From: Pseudobdellovibrionaceae bacterium
GTDB taxonomy: Bacteria; Bdellovibrionota; Bdellovibrionia; Bdellovibrionales; Bdellovibrionaceae
Direction of reading: 5' to 3'
Assembly (NCBI GenBank): GCA_021731025.1
Contig: JAKFYD010000041.1
Coordinates: 18,838 to 82,837, forward strand
DNA: 64,000 bases
Shown one piece after another: positions 33,410 through 42,985 of this stretch. A model generated the notes under the pieces. The model searched no databases and was not told the origin of the DNA. It saw nothing but the letters and a program-made list of their open reading frames with translations. The position numbers were made by a program, and so were the translations under genes. Every line of letters starts with the position of its first letter. Positions within the stretch are counted from its first letter, which is position 1.

Positions 33410-36256
33410 ATGATGACCGTCAGAACCAACATTCTTTCGTTTCTATTGACCTTGACGGGCGCCTGGCTGGCCTATTTTCCGACTCATCCCAAAGAGCAAA
33501 CTTATTTCGGCTTATTCATTTTTACTTTGGGAGGAATACTCCTCATTAACAATCGCTTTAAGCGAAAAATATATCCGCTCACTTCCACCCCGAATGGATT
33601 CGTTTCAGGCAATGAATTTGATCAACTTTTTGACGAGTCCATGTCGACTCTGTCCATTCTGCTCGGGCCGGATCATATTTACACGAAGGCGAACAAAAAA
33701 TTTTTCGAGTTTTCAGGTTTTCCCCGAAGTATTCTTGGAAAACCCCTCCGCGAAGTTTACAAGGGCGCAAGCCATAAAAAGATTTTAGAAGAGCTTGATC
33801 GCGTTTATAAAAACGGCGAAAAGATTGATGCCCGAGAAACTTTAGTTACATTGAGTAATCCTGATGGCACCCTACGCAGCCGTTACCTCGATTTTAATTA
33901 TCAACCCTTGCGAAATCCTCAAGGGGAAATTTACGGAATCGTTAGCCAAACTTTTGACGTCACCGAGCGTGTTCTTGCCCGAAAAATTATTGAAAATGAA
34001 AGAAACAATCTCATCAATCTGTTTCAACAAACTCCCGAGATGGTGTGCTACCTGAAAGGGCCCGAACATCTTTTTGAATTCGTTAACGAAGCCCACATTA
34101 AGACCTTGGGATTTGATGCCACCGGGAAAACAGTTCGTGAAGCCCAACCCGAATCGGTCGAAGTTCACGGAATTTTGGATGAAGTTTATCGCACGGGCAA
34201 AACAGCGGAACTTAAAGAAATTCCAGTTACAGTCACAGGTCAATTGCGCTATTTCAATTTAACCTATGCGGCCCATACCGATGAAGAAGGTCAAATTAAT
34301 GGGGTGATGATCCTTGGGACCGAAGTGACGGACAGTATTAAACAAAGAAGATCCCTCGAGCGTGAAGCTCGCTTGATAGACTCTATACCCTCACCTTTCT
34401 TTGCGATGGATTCAAATTGGAAAGTTGTTTATTGGAACCCGGCCGCCGAAGAAGCGATTGGCAGAAAAAAAACCGAAGTTGTCGGAAAAAAGTTATGGGA
34501 TGTTTTTCCTGACACTGAAGACAGCGAATTTGGCCGCACCTACAGGCAAGCGCGCGAAGAACGCAAAATACTGTCTTTCGAAGCTCACTATCCCCGTCAT
34601 AACAGATGGTACCGAGTTTGGTGTTTTCCCTTCGAGGATGGTATTGCTGTCAGCTTCCTTGATGTCACCGATCGAAAAGTGATCCAGGAAGAATTGGAAA
34701 GATCCAAGGAGAGATACCAGTTTTTATTTGACTACAGTCCCTTGCCAAAAATTATTTTTGACATTGAAACTTTGAAAATTATCGATGTGAATAAAACGGC
34801 ATTAAAGCACTACGGTTATTCGCGGGAAGAATTCCTGACTCGCACAAAAGCTGATTTGCGCCCTCCTGAAGATGTGGCCTTGTTGAAGCAATCCTTAATT
34901 CACAAACACACTCACACGGAAGTCGAAGTTCACACGGGCTTAAGACATGTAAAAAAAGATGGGACGATTATTAACGTTGAAATCAGTGCTTTGGACATTA
35001 ATTTGAATGGGCGACCTGCCCGTCTGTGCGCTATCGTCGACGTTACAGAAAAAGTAAAAGTTGAGAACGAACTTCAACATCTTGTGATGAATCTTAGGGA
35101 AGCTAAAGCGGAGGCGGAAAAAGCCAACACTTTAAAGTCAGCCTTCTTAGCTAATATGTCTCACGAAATTCGCACGCCTTTAGGAGCAATGATTGGCTTT
35201 GCCGATCTTCTTCGAGATCCCGGCTTATCGCGAGAAGAACATGCAAGTTACATTAATATCGTCACCCGCAATGGGGAACAGCTGGCCGCCATCATCAATG
35301 ACATTCTCGATTTATCTAAAGTTGAAGCTGGACATTTGACTTTGGAATATGCCGAAACTCCGCCAGACCATGTTGCGGCCGATGTTGTTTCTCTTTTACG
35401 GGTTAAAGCTAATGAAAAAAATATTGTGCTCGAGTATCATAGCGAGCCCTCAAGTCCAGAATCCATCGTCACTGATTCCTTGCGATTACGACAAATCCTA
35501 ATGAACATTGTTGGCAACGCTATTAAGTTTACTCATGCGGGATCAGTTAAAGTGAAAAGTTACGGTCAAACCGGCACCGATGGAAAAATGTATTTGTACT
35601 TTGAAGTGACAGACACAGGGATTGGAATTCCTGAAAGTCAGAAAGAAAAAGTTTTTGATGCCTTTGTTCAAGCCGATGGAGCTTTAAGTCGTAAATACGG
35701 AGGCACAGGATTAGGTTTAGCTTTATCCCGACAATTAGCCCGAGAATTGGGTGGAGATTTAATTTTAGCAAAATCCATCGAGGGCAAGGGAACAAGCTTT
35801 TTGATTTGCGTTGCTGACCGACCTGAGCTCAATAAAACAGTTGAATCTTCGCGGTCCCGTGAAGAAATCAAATATGAAGTCCCCGAAAACGCCTTGGATG
35901 GAATTCGCGTTCTGATCGTTGACGATTCTCCGGATAACCGACAACTGCTTTGGCATTTTCTAAATAAATACGGAGCCACTATCGATTTCGCTGAAAATGG
36001 TTTACTGGGCTATCGCAAAGCTTTAAGTGGCAACTTCAATGTTGTCCTGATGGATATCCAAATGCCAGAAATGGATGGCTACACAGCAACCCAAAAGTTA
36101 CGAGAGTCCGGCTATACAAAACCAATTATTGCTCTCACGGCTCACGCCATGGATGAAGTTAGAAAAAAATGTTTAAACGTCGGTTGCACAGATCATCTGA
36201 CAAAACCGATTCGTCCCAAAGAATTAATTAATGCGGTAGTGAAATACTCTCGCTGA
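33410..36256 (+). CDS. Hybrid sensor histidine kinase, four PAS domains plus receiver
   Basis: Two N-terminal membrane helices (residues ~5-45) anchor a sensor of four PAS domains, at about 60-190, 200-315, 320-430 and 435-555. The HisKA domain follows with phospho-acceptor His585 (NMSHEIRTPLGAMIGF). The HATPase domain has NIVGNAIKFT, DTGIGIPE and GGTGLGLALS. A receiver domain carries Asp882 in LMDIQMPEMDG and Lys in LTKPIRP. No partner regulator is adjacent, so phosphotransfer through an HPt protein elsewhere is expected. The signal sensed is unknown. Confidence 0.94.
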   Translation: MMTVRTNILSFLLTLTGAWLAYFPTHPKEQTYFGLFIFTLGGILLINNRFKRKIYPLTSTPNGFVSGNEFDQLFDESMSTLSILLGPDHIYTKANKKFFEFSGFPRSILGKPLREVYKGASHKKILEELDRVYKNGEKIDARETLVTLSNPDGTLRSRYLDFNYQPLRNPQGEIYGIVSQTFDVTERVLARKIIENERNNLINLFQQTPEMVCYLKGPEHLFEFVNEAHIKTLGFDATGKTVREAQPESVEVHGILDEVYRTGKTAELKEIPVTVTGQLRYFNLTYAAHTDEEGQINGVMILGTEVTDSIKQRRSLEREARLIDSIPSPFFAMDSNWKVVYWNPAAEEAIGRKKTEVVGKKLWDVFPDTEDSEFGRTYRQAREERKILSFEAHYPRHNRWYRVWCFPFEDGIAVSFLDVTDRKVIQEELERSKERYQFLFDYSPLPKIIFDIETLKIIDVNKTALKHYGYSREEFLTRTKADLRPPEDVALLKQSLIHKHTHTEVEVHTGLRHVKKDGTIINVEISALDINLNGRPARLCAIVDVTEKVKVENELQHLVMNLREAKAEAEKANTLKSAFLANMSHEIRTPLGAMIGFADLLRDPGLSREEHASYINIVTRNGEQLAAIINDILDLSKVEAGHLTLEYAETPPDHVAADVVSLLRVKANEKNIVLEYHSEPSSPESIVTDSLRLRQILMNIVGNAIKFTHAGSVKVKSYGQTGTDGKMYLYFEVTDTGIGIPESQKEKVFDAFVQADGALSRKYGGTGLGLALSRQLARELGGDLILAKSIEGKGTSFLICVADRPELNKTVESSRSREEIKYEVPENALDGIRVLIVDDSPDNRQLLWHFLNKYGATIDFAENGLLGYRKALSGNFNVVLMDIQMPEMDGYTATQKLRESGYTKPIIALTAHAMDEVRKKCLNVGCTDHLTKPIRPKELINAVVKYSR

Positions 36257-36265
36257 GGAATTAAG

Positions 36266-36355
36266 ATGACGCTAAAACCTACTGAAAGATTTAGCAATCG
36301 AGTTGAAAACTACGTCAAACATCGCCCCACTTATCCTAGTCAGAATCGAGTATGA
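36266..36355 (+). pseudogene. N-terminal stub of a SAM-dependent methyltransferase
   Basis: Twenty-nine codons from ATG 36266 read KPTERFSNRVENYVKHRPTY, which is the characteristic first helix of class I SAM methyltransferases of the kind that begin ...TERFSDRV..Y..YRP.YP. A TGA (36353-36355) follows immediately, and no methyltransferase core is found. The fragment lies nine bases after the kinase stop and next to the 3' end of dnaE2, so the rest was probably lost when the cassette or a deletion joined here. Confidence 0.65.
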
Positions 36356-36382
36356 AACCAAAGTTTACTATTCCAGAGAGTT

Positions 36383-39300
36383 TTAACCCCAGTCCAATCT
36401 ATCCAACATCCTTGGAGTTGGCTGATGACTGCGAACTCGATTTACAGAAGCAAAAGATTCAACTCGATCCACCGAAATCGTGACATGATTATCCAGACGT
36501 TGAATGCGACCATAAATGATTAAAAATCGCGATGACCTAAAGATCAGTTTGTACTTATCATAAATATCAGGACGCAAGACCAGATCCATTGTTCCGAATT
36601 CATCTTCCAAAGTAATAAAACCAAATCCTTTAGCTGGCGGAGGTCTCTGGTCCACAAGCAAAATGCCTGCACAGCAAACTAAGGCTTTTCCCTTGAGCTC
36701 ACGTACTAAACTGGAATTAGTTGATGGCAAATGAGGGTATTCGTAGCGCAATTGTTTCATCAGACTTCCTTTGAGACTATAGCCGACCGTGCGATAATCA
36801 ACGACGGCTTCTTCCAGATCCCCCATAGAAGTGAATAATTCGGAATCATTTTCGATTTTGGTATTTTCGTCGAAGAGGGAAAGCTGTGCCGAATTGACAA
36901 AGGCTCCGGGACGAGAGCCCAATAAATTTTTAAAAGCCAAGGATTTCCAAAAAGAATGTCGGCGATCAATACCAAATCTGGCAAATGCGCCGATGATGGC
37001 CAAATGATGCAAAACTGTTTTATCAAGGTGAGCTCTCGCAATAAAATCTTCGATGCCATCAAAAGATTTCCGCGCACGCTCTTGAACCAAATTATCAACT
37101 TCTTCTTGACGTATTCTTCGCACATCACGAAATCCCATTCGTACCCGTCGCTCACCTTCCATCTTCGCATCCCAATCTGAAATTAAAACATCCACAGGCA
37201 AAATCTTAACTCCACTGTAGCGAACGGCCTCGTTGATTAAAAAATCAATGCGGTAAAATCCCATGGGCTGAGAATTAATTAATGCGCAAAGAAATTCAGC
37301 GGGATGATGAGCTTTGAGATAGGCTGACTTATAAGCCAAAGAACCATAGGAAGCCGCATGGGCTTCGGGAAAACCGTAACTGACAAACCCTTGAGTGCGC
37401 TTTAAAATATCCGTGGCTAACTGTTGTGAAATTCCCTGCTGGAGCAAATCCTGAAAAAGTTTTTCTCCTTGGCTCTCGACACTGGCAGCACTTCTTTCTC
37501 GCGCCAGAGAGCGGCGCAACTGATCGGCTTCGACCGAGGAAAACCCACAGACATCCATCGCAATTTGCATGATCTGATCAGGGAACATAGCAACCCCATG
37601 AGTGCGCCCCAAGATACGATCCATGGCTGCGTGGCCACTGCGAAAAGGACGCCCCTGCCGAGCCAACCAACGATTCTGCAGGTAAGGCCGGCTCATCCCC
37701 CCCTTGCTCATACTGGGTCGAATCAGCGCCACCTGAATCGTCATCTCGTAAGGAGTACTGGGCCGAGTGTGTGGCAAAGAATTCATTTGCGCCCGCGATT
37801 CAATTTGAAAACATCCTGCTGTTTCTGCTCTTTGAATAAGCTGATATGTTTTTTCATCATCAATAGGAATTTTTTTCCAATCAAGACCAATCAGATCCGT
37901 TGTCTTACGAATTGCCGTTAAGAAACCAATGGATAAAATATCAATCTTCATCATTCCTAGTGTTTCAAGATCATGTTTATCCCATTGAACGATCGTCCTT
38001 CCATCCATAGCGGCGGGTTCAATAGGAACCGTTTCCACCAAAGGGTCGTGAGTGATCACAAATCCTCCCGAGTGGGTGCCAATATGGCGAGGAAAATTGG
38101 CGATTTTCTTCATTAAGGGTTCAATGAAGACTCCTCGCGCCGCATATTCTCGAGCGAGTTCGGTGAATTGAGCACGCACCACATCGGCTTTGAGTGAACC
38201 AACTTCAACACCAATGACTTTACAAATTTCACGAAAAGAACCTTTATCCTTGTAGGTGTGGACCGCCGCAACCATGCCTGCGCGATCACGGCCATAACGC
38301 TGATAGATTCCCTGAATCACTTCTTCTCTTCGTTCGTGTTCAAAATCCACATCAATGTCAGGGGGATCTTTACGAGCGTCATTGGCGAAGCGATCAAATA
38401 AAAGCTGCGAAGCTATCGGATCGATCGCGGTAATTCCTAAAGCGTAGCAAACAATGGAACTAGCTGCAGATCCACGCCCTTGGAAAACAATTTTTTTTTC
38501 ACGGGCGTCTTTCAGAATATCATACATGGTCAGAAAATAATCTTCTTCTCCCCGTCGAGCAAAAAAATCCAGTTCACGCTGGATCTGCTTACGAACATCT
38601 TCCCGAAGTGGCAATCCGTATCTTTCCTGTGCTCCGAGGTTTACAAGTTGAGTTAAGTAACTAACTGCAGTTTCACCGGTAGGCACGGCCTCTTTCGGGT
38701 AAGAGTATTTGAGATCTGCTAAAGAGAACTGACAAGACTCTGCAATCTTCACTGTATTTTCTAACGCCTCAGGAAGATCAGAAAATAGCTTCTGCATCTG
38801 TAAAGAAGATTTTAAATATCTTTCTTCGTTGCCAAAAAGTTTAAATCCCGCTTGGTCTAAGGTCACGCCCTCACGAATGCAAGTTAAACAATCTTGCAAA
38901 GGACGGCGACTGACATCGTGGTAGTGAACATCATTCGTCGCCACCAGTGGCAAATGAAATTTTTCAATCACCTCCAAAGCTTTCCGAGTGCGCTCACGAT
39001 CGAAGCCATCCAAGTAGCGACACAATGTTAAATAAGTGCGCTCTTTAAAAAGCTCTCTTAAAAAATAAAAATTATTTTTATCATCATTTTTTACGAGACA
39101 TATCAATTCGTTTTGACCAATATGATTTCGAATAATTTTTTCTAACTCTTCACAAGTTATAAAACCTTGTCCTTTTCTTTTCCCTGCATGAACTTGAGTG
39201 ATGATACGACATAAAAGCCCCCAGGCCCTGCGGGTTTGCACAAGCAAGGTGATCGAGGGATGATCCTTAACCGTGATTTCCGCTCCACAAATAAGTTTAA

Positions 39301-39478
39301 ATTCGGGAAAGTGATCGCGAATTTCTTCGTAGACTCGCGGCAAAGCATAGACACCATTTATATCAGTGATCCCCAAAGCCGACATCCCAAGCTGATGAGC
39401 CTGACGAATGTACTCTCGAGAATCCGAGGCTCCGCGCAGAAAAGAAAAAGAAGATCGGCAGTTCAGCTCAACATACAT
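36383..39478 (-). CDS. dnaE2: Error-prone DNA polymerase III alpha subunit
   Basis: Translesion polymerase of the C family. The N-terminal PHP domain (LNCRSSFSFLRGASDSREYI, then LGITDING) is followed by the palm with catalytic PPDIDVDFEHERREE near residue 375. Later come GSAASSIVCYALGIT, the HhH region, and an OB-fold (KGFGFITLEDEFGTMDLVLRP, given as GFGFITLEDEFG). At 1031 residues it is typical of DnaE2. The ATG lies two bases after imuB ends, so the cassette is translationally coupled. DnaE2 acts with ImuA and ImuB in SOS mutagenesis. Confidence 0.95.
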   Translation of the reverse strand: MYVELNCRSSFSFLRGASDSREYIRQAHQLGMSALGITDINGVYALPRVYEEIRDHFPEFKLICGAEITVKDHPSITLLVQTRRAWGLLCRIITQVHAGKRKGQGFITCEELEKIIRNHIGQNELICLVKNDDKNNFYFLRELFKERTYLTLCRYLDGFDRERTRKALEVIEKFHLPLVATNDVHYHDVSRRPLQDCLTCIREGVTLDQAGFKLFGNEERYLKSSLQMQKLFSDLPEALENTVKIAESCQFSLADLKYSYPKEAVPTGETAVSYLTQLVNLGAQERYGLPLREDVRKQIQRELDFFARRGEEDYFLTMYDILKDAREKKIVFQGRGSAASSIVCYALGITAIDPIASQLLFDRFANDARKDPPDIDVDFEHERREEVIQGIYQRYGRDRAGMVAAVHTYKDKGSFREICKVIGVEVGSLKADVVRAQFTELAREYAARGVFIEPLMKKIANFPRHIGTHSGGFVITHDPLVETVPIEPAAMDGRTIVQWDKHDLETLGMMKIDILSIGFLTAIRKTTDLIGLDWKKIPIDDEKTYQLIQRAETAGCFQIESRAQMNSLPHTRPSTPYEMTIQVALIRPSMSKGGMSRPYLQNRWLARQGRPFRSGHAAMDRILGRTHGVAMFPDQIMQIAMDVCGFSSVEADQLRRSLARERSAASVESQGEKLFQDLLQQGISQQLATDILKRTQGFVSYGFPEAHAASYGSLAYKSAYLKAHHPAEFLCALINSQPMGFYRIDFLINEAVRYSGVKILPVDVLISDWDAKMEGERRVRMGFRDVRRIRQEEVDNLVQERARKSFDGIEDFIARAHLDKTVLHHLAIIGAFARFGIDRRHSFWKSLAFKNLLGSRPGAFVNSAQLSLFDENTKIENDSELFTSMGDLEEAVVDYRTVGYSLKGSLMKQLRYEYPHLPSTNSSLVRELKGKALVCCAGILLVDQRPPPAKGFGFITLEDEFGTMDLVLRPDIYDKYKLIFRSSRFLIIYGRIQRLDNHVTISVDRVESFASVNRVRSHQPTPRMLDRLDWG

Positions 39479-39480
39479 AT

Positions 39481-40803
39481 TTAGCCATAGTAGCCGTGCA
39501 AATAGAATTGCCGCTGGGGAGTTTCAAAAATAGAAATTCTTTGATGACCTTCAATTTCCACCTCGGTGTAAGTGCGATTATAGACATCAGCAATTTCGTT
39601 TGATGGGTTTTCATACCAGGCTCCACTTATTTTTTCGATCTGATTATCCCAGTGTAAAATTTTATAAAGTCGATCCTGAATTTGAATAAAGCCCGCTTTC
39701 ACTTGAATACGAATGGGAATACGGCATAAATAAGTTGGACGCCGAGGGATAAGAAATCTTAAGTCGATATTTTTCTCTGATTTTTGGTGTGGTGAGGTGA
39801 ATTTTTTAATCCAAGATTTTTCAGGTCGTCGGTCCTCGATCAATTCCGCTTGGAAAACATTTTCTTCGCCAAGAATTTCGATCAGTTGATCATGAATAGA
39901 ACAAAGTTGTTCAAATTTTTCTTCTTCATCATTAAAAATATTTTTTTGACCGCCTTCAAACGGAACCATCTTTAACACTTTCGTTTGAATTTCTTCAATA
40001 GGAGATAGAACAGGAGTTTTTGAAAATTCCCGCATCAACCTTTCCTTCAGTATACGCAAGGTTCCCCGCGTAGATCCTTGGGGCGCAAAAAAATCAAAGG
40101 CCAGTGTTCTTAAATAAAAAGGATTCGTTGATATTTTTTCACAACGGATTTGCACTTCCAGCTTAAGCAATCGCTGACGTCGAGCAAACAACCGCAAAAA
40201 GATTTTATCCAATTGGCTTTTGAGTTCGAAAAGAATGGGTTCTAATTCTCCATAAAATTCAAAGTAAGGAAATTCCTTTCTCTCAAAAACAATTTCCTGT
40301 GGTTTCCACAAGGGCCAATCAATAAAATCTTGCAGCTGCGTTCGCTGATGAATAAAGCGCCCTAAAATTCCAAAGCGAGAAACTAATTCCGCCACTGGCA
40401 AAGTCTTAAATTGCTTCAGCGTTCTGATTCCCAAATCTTGAAAAGAATGGATCATTTGGTGAATACTTTTTCTTAAGACCTGATCTCTGCAAAAAGGATC
40501 AGCAAACTCGAGGAGAGCTTCTAGCGGAAGTTCATCGATTGATGACTTCTGATAAAGAGCTAAAGCCAAAGAGTCCGTGATCTCTTTTCCAAAAGAAATT
40601 CGTCCTGCAGCTTGATGGCGTTGCAAAAGGCTTAAAACGCGCTGTCGAAAACTTTCTAGGGAATAAAGCTGACGACATCGCCCAATTTCAATAAAGATAG
40701 CTTGGTCTTTGCGAAGACAAATTTGAGGACTGAAGCGCAGAAATAATTCAGCCAAGGGTGAAGTTGCACAAGGTTTATCAAACCAAATACAGGCGACTCT
40801 CAT
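39481..40803 (-). CDS. imuB: ImuB, catalytically inactive Y-family protein
   Basis: Y-family polymerase-like adaptor of the mutasome that recruits DnaE2 to the sliding clamp. N-terminal VACIWFDKPCATSPL replaces the active DinB motif (D-x-D absent), and the helix-hairpin-helix region (LGIRTLKQFKTLPVAELVSRFG) and little-finger part (VFERKEFPYFEFYGEL) follow. It overlaps imuA by four bases (ATGA) and precedes dnaE2. Length (440) is typical. The clamp-binding motif was not clearly seen. Confidence 0.9.
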   Translation of the reverse strand: MRVACIWFDKPCATSPLAELFLRFSPQICLRKDQAIFIEIGRCRQLYSLESFRQRVLSLLQRHQAAGRISFGKEITDSLALALYQKSSIDELPLEALLEFADPFCRDQVLRKSIHQMIHSFQDLGIRTLKQFKTLPVAELVSRFGILGRFIHQRTQLQDFIDWPLWKPQEIVFERKEFPYFEFYGELEPILFELKSQLDKIFLRLFARRQRLLKLEVQIRCEKISTNPFYLRTLAFDFFAPQGSTRGTLRILKERLMREFSKTPVLSPIEEIQTKVLKMVPFEGGQKNIFNDEEEKFEQLCSIHDQLIEILGEENVFQAELIEDRRPEKSWIKKFTSPHQKSEKNIDLRFLIPRRPTYLCRIPIRIQVKAGFIQIQDRLYKILHWDNQIEKISGAWYENPSNEIADVYNRTYTEVEIEGHQRISIFETPQRQFYLHGYYG

Positions 40804-41336
40804 ACTTCTCTTCCGTACTTTTGCCTATGGATAGCTATATGATAAGTTTCATCAGAAAAATTGATGTCCAGTTGAAGTGAGATGGGCCACGCCGAAGTGA
40901 ATTTTTTTTCAGCCAATAAGAATAAAGTGCTTTTTGTTTTTTCTGCTAAAAGATGAAGACGCTGAAAAATTTTAGTGTCGGAAAACTTATTAGGAGCCAC
41001 AACAAAAGGATAAAATTGGCTTTCTAAAGCAAGACGTAAAGGTTGCTGAAAATTCTTCGTCAAGTTTATAAATTTGATTCGCGATAATTCGAGGCCTCGT
41101 TGGTGCAGAGCCGTAGGATTGATACGTGGATTTTCTTCGCACCAAAATATGTAAGCTTCAGGATGAAGTTTAAAAAGTTCAATGAGCCATTCCGTCCGTG
41201 CGTTCCCTAATAATTCAACGATCACTCCCTTGGGCACACCGCAGGGAAGATGCGGAGACTGCCAAAACTCCTTAGAAGACTGAGAAATAGCCTGTGTTCG
41301 TTCCCGTAATTCACGTAAAAGCTTTGATTGACCCAT
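40800..41336 (-). CDS. imuA: ImuA, RecA-like mutasome protein
   Basis: The product has 178 residues with the ImuA pattern: PHLPCGVPKGVIVELLGNART near residue 28 in place of a RecA Walker region, EAYIFWCEENPRINP, and VAPNKFSDTKIFQRLHLLAE. Shorter than many ImuA proteins (~230-290), lacking the extended C-terminus. AGGAGG precedes the ATG. First gene of imuA-imuB-dnaE2; expression is normally SOS-controlled through LexA. The Walker-like element is degenerate, which is common in ImuA. Confidence 0.88.
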   Translation of the reverse strand: MGQSKLLRELRERTQAISQSSKEFWQSPHLPCGVPKGVIVELLGNARTEWLIELFKLHPEAYIFWCEENPRINPTALHQRGLELSRIKFINLTKNFQQPLRLALESQFYPFVVAPNKFSDTKIFQRLHLLAEKTKSTLFLLAEKKFTSAWPISLQLDINFSDETYHIAIHRQKYGREV

Positions 41337-41371
41337 ACTCCTCCTTTCAAAATTGCTTTGCCCTTTTTAGG

Positions 41372-41398
41372 ATTATGTGTAAGTTTTGTGTAAGTCAA
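41372..41398 (-). promoter_or_regulatory. imuA promoter with an 11-bp-spaced direct repeat operator
   Basis: On the minus strand a TTGACT (41398-41393) and CATAAT (41377-41372) are 15 bases apart. Two copies of CTTACACA start 11 bases apart (41394-41387 and 41383-41376) and fill the spacer. Bdellovibrio LexA is reported to bind TTAC-type half-sites, so this is a candidate damage-response operator, although the arrangement is direct and not palindromic. Confidence 0.5.
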
Positions 41399-41494
41399 CT
41401 GAGTCCCCAAAGGATTTTTTGTTGCTGGGCTTCTAGCTAGGCTTGAAAAAACAAGGTAGCTTTAAAAGCCTGTAGAATGAATAAAGGAACTGCC

Positions 41495-42244
41495 ATGTGT
41501 TCAGAGTATCAACTCCATACTAGCCCCGAAGAAGTCGCTGAAGAACTTGATCAGCCTGTTATTAATAAAGCGAAAAATTTCAATTGGGATAGTCGAATTG
41601 GTTTTTTCAGAGAAGCCCCCGTCGTTCAAAAAAATAAAGATGGCGAATTGGAATTTGCGCTTAAAATTTTTCCCACCAAGCCTATGCCGAACTCACGTCT
41701 ATCAGGGCTTGAAGGACAAACTGAAGATTCTGTGAATGAAGTTGATCATCGACAAATCAAACGCATTTACGAAATGAAATTATGGAAAGATGGTTTTGCA
41801 AAGCACCCTCTTTTAATTCCTATGACTGAGTTCACCGAATTCGCCTATTGGGGGAAAAAAATCGGCAGCGCCTTAAGTTTTACGATTCCCAAAAACAAAG
41901 TTATGTTTGCTGCTGGCCTTGCCATAAAACCTTTCACTCCAGAAGGCCCTCCTCACTCTGGATTTTCGATCATCACTCATACTGCTACAGAACAGATGTT
42001 TGATTACCATCATCGGCTCATTGTTCTCCTTGAAAGCCATTTAGCCTTAGGTTATCTCGAAGAAATGACACCACAAGATCGATTTAATTATATTATCGAA
42101 AACCGTTACCTCGGCGACTTTGATGTGCACAAAATCAGAAATATGGCTAAGGGTTGGGAAAAGAAAGTCGACCGACAACAGCACAAACTCAATCAGGAAT
42201 TAAAATACCGCGAAGTTCTTAAACAAAATAATGTTCCAGGATAA
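41495..42244 (+). CDS. SRAP-family (YedK/HMCES-like) abasic-site protein
   Basis: The start is the ATG at 41495, after AAAGGA, because SRAP proteins need Cys at position 2 (MCSEYQL). An earlier in-frame ATG (41477) would bury it. Likely active-site residues are Cys2, Asn66 (PNSRLSG), Glu115 (TEFTEF) and His172 (YHHRL). SRAP proteins crosslink to abasic sites in single-stranded DNA. Sequence is divergent from the MCGRY type. It is divergently transcribed from the imuA-imuB-dnaE2 cassette, fitting a shared lesion response. Confidence 0.87.
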   Translation: MCSEYQLHTSPEEVAEELDQPVINKAKNFNWDSRIGFFREAPVVQKNKDGELEFALKIFPTKPMPNSRLSGLEGQTEDSVNEVDHRQIKRIYEMKLWKDGFAKHPLLIPMTEFTEFAYWGKKIGSALSFTIPKNKVMFAAGLAIKPFTPEGPPHSGFSIITHTATEQMFDYHHRLIVLLESHLALGYLEEMTPQDRFNYIIENRYLGDFDVHKIRNMAKGWEKKVDRQQHKLNQELKYREVLKQNNVPG

Positions 42245-42365
42245 TTCTATTCAGCGATTTAATCGATTATGAACATGAGTGGCGGCAATAGCAGCAAATC
42301 ATCGCCTTTAAACAAAAAGCAGTTGGGATTGATTTACTGAAAGCTGTGAGGATTTTAACCTCAAA

Positions 42366-42818
42366 TTAAGGAGTTTTATCAGAAATGTCTGAACGTTCAC
42401 TCTCTTGGCCAGATTGACTAACAGCAGTCACTGCAAAGTAGTATTTAGTCCCGCGGGTTAGACCATTCAAGGTCACTTCTGGGGTATTGGGGGTCGCCGT
42501 TAAGCCGATTTTGCTAACAACTTGATTCAGATTCGAAGCGTTAGTTCCATAATAAATTCGATACTCTTTAAGATCAATTTCTGAATTTGCATCCCAGGTC
42601 AGAGTTGCAAATCCCGATTTATCTTCCTGAGGATCGCCATCATTCGTTGGATCCACATCCACGGATGAAGCGGCCTGGGTGCTGGATAGGCCATCAAACT
42701 GTTGGACAGCAAAGCCACTGCGACTGCAGTTTTGAAAGGCAAGAGACATCACTGCCAGATAAAGGCTCATGCCCAGAACCAGGACTATTTTACGAAATTT
42801 AATTTGATATATTTTCAT
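42366..42818 (-). CDS. Fibronectin type III lipoprotein
   Basis: Signal peptide with lipobox SLAFQNC, then a Ser/Asp-rich linker and one FN3 domain (residues ~62-148): LTWDANSEIDLKEYRIYYG and GLTRGTKYYFAVTAV. FN3 domains in lipoproteins usually mediate surface contacts. It shares the F-Q-N-C lipobox with the lipoprotein at 30360-31427, and the FN3 domain resembles those at 49099-49959 and 50591-51040. Confidence 0.82.
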   Translation of the reverse strand: MKIYQIKFRKIVLVLGMSLYLAVMSLAFQNCSRSGFAVQQFDGLSSTQAASSVDVDPTNDGDPQEDKSGFATLTWDANSEIDLKEYRIYYGTNASNLNQVVSKIGLTATPNTPEVTLNGLTRGTKYYFAVTAVSQSGQESERSDISDKTP

Positions 42819-42985
42819 ACCTCTTTAGGGTAACAAAGGCCCAAAACTTTTTCTACAGCTGAATAATTCTTTCTCAAAGTGAGATCAAGGCTCCATTAAT
42901 TCTTTCTGGGACTGGAGCTTCGAATCAAGGTGGTCTTAGAGACGAATCCATGCTACCGGGAAGCCAGCCACTTTAAGGAGTTCTT

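Noticed and set aside
42245..42365. Short plus-strand coding-like fragments (e.g. AFKQKAVGIDLLKAVRIL)
   Set aside because: Too short, interrupted by stops, and no recognisable family; may be a gene trace but unsupported.
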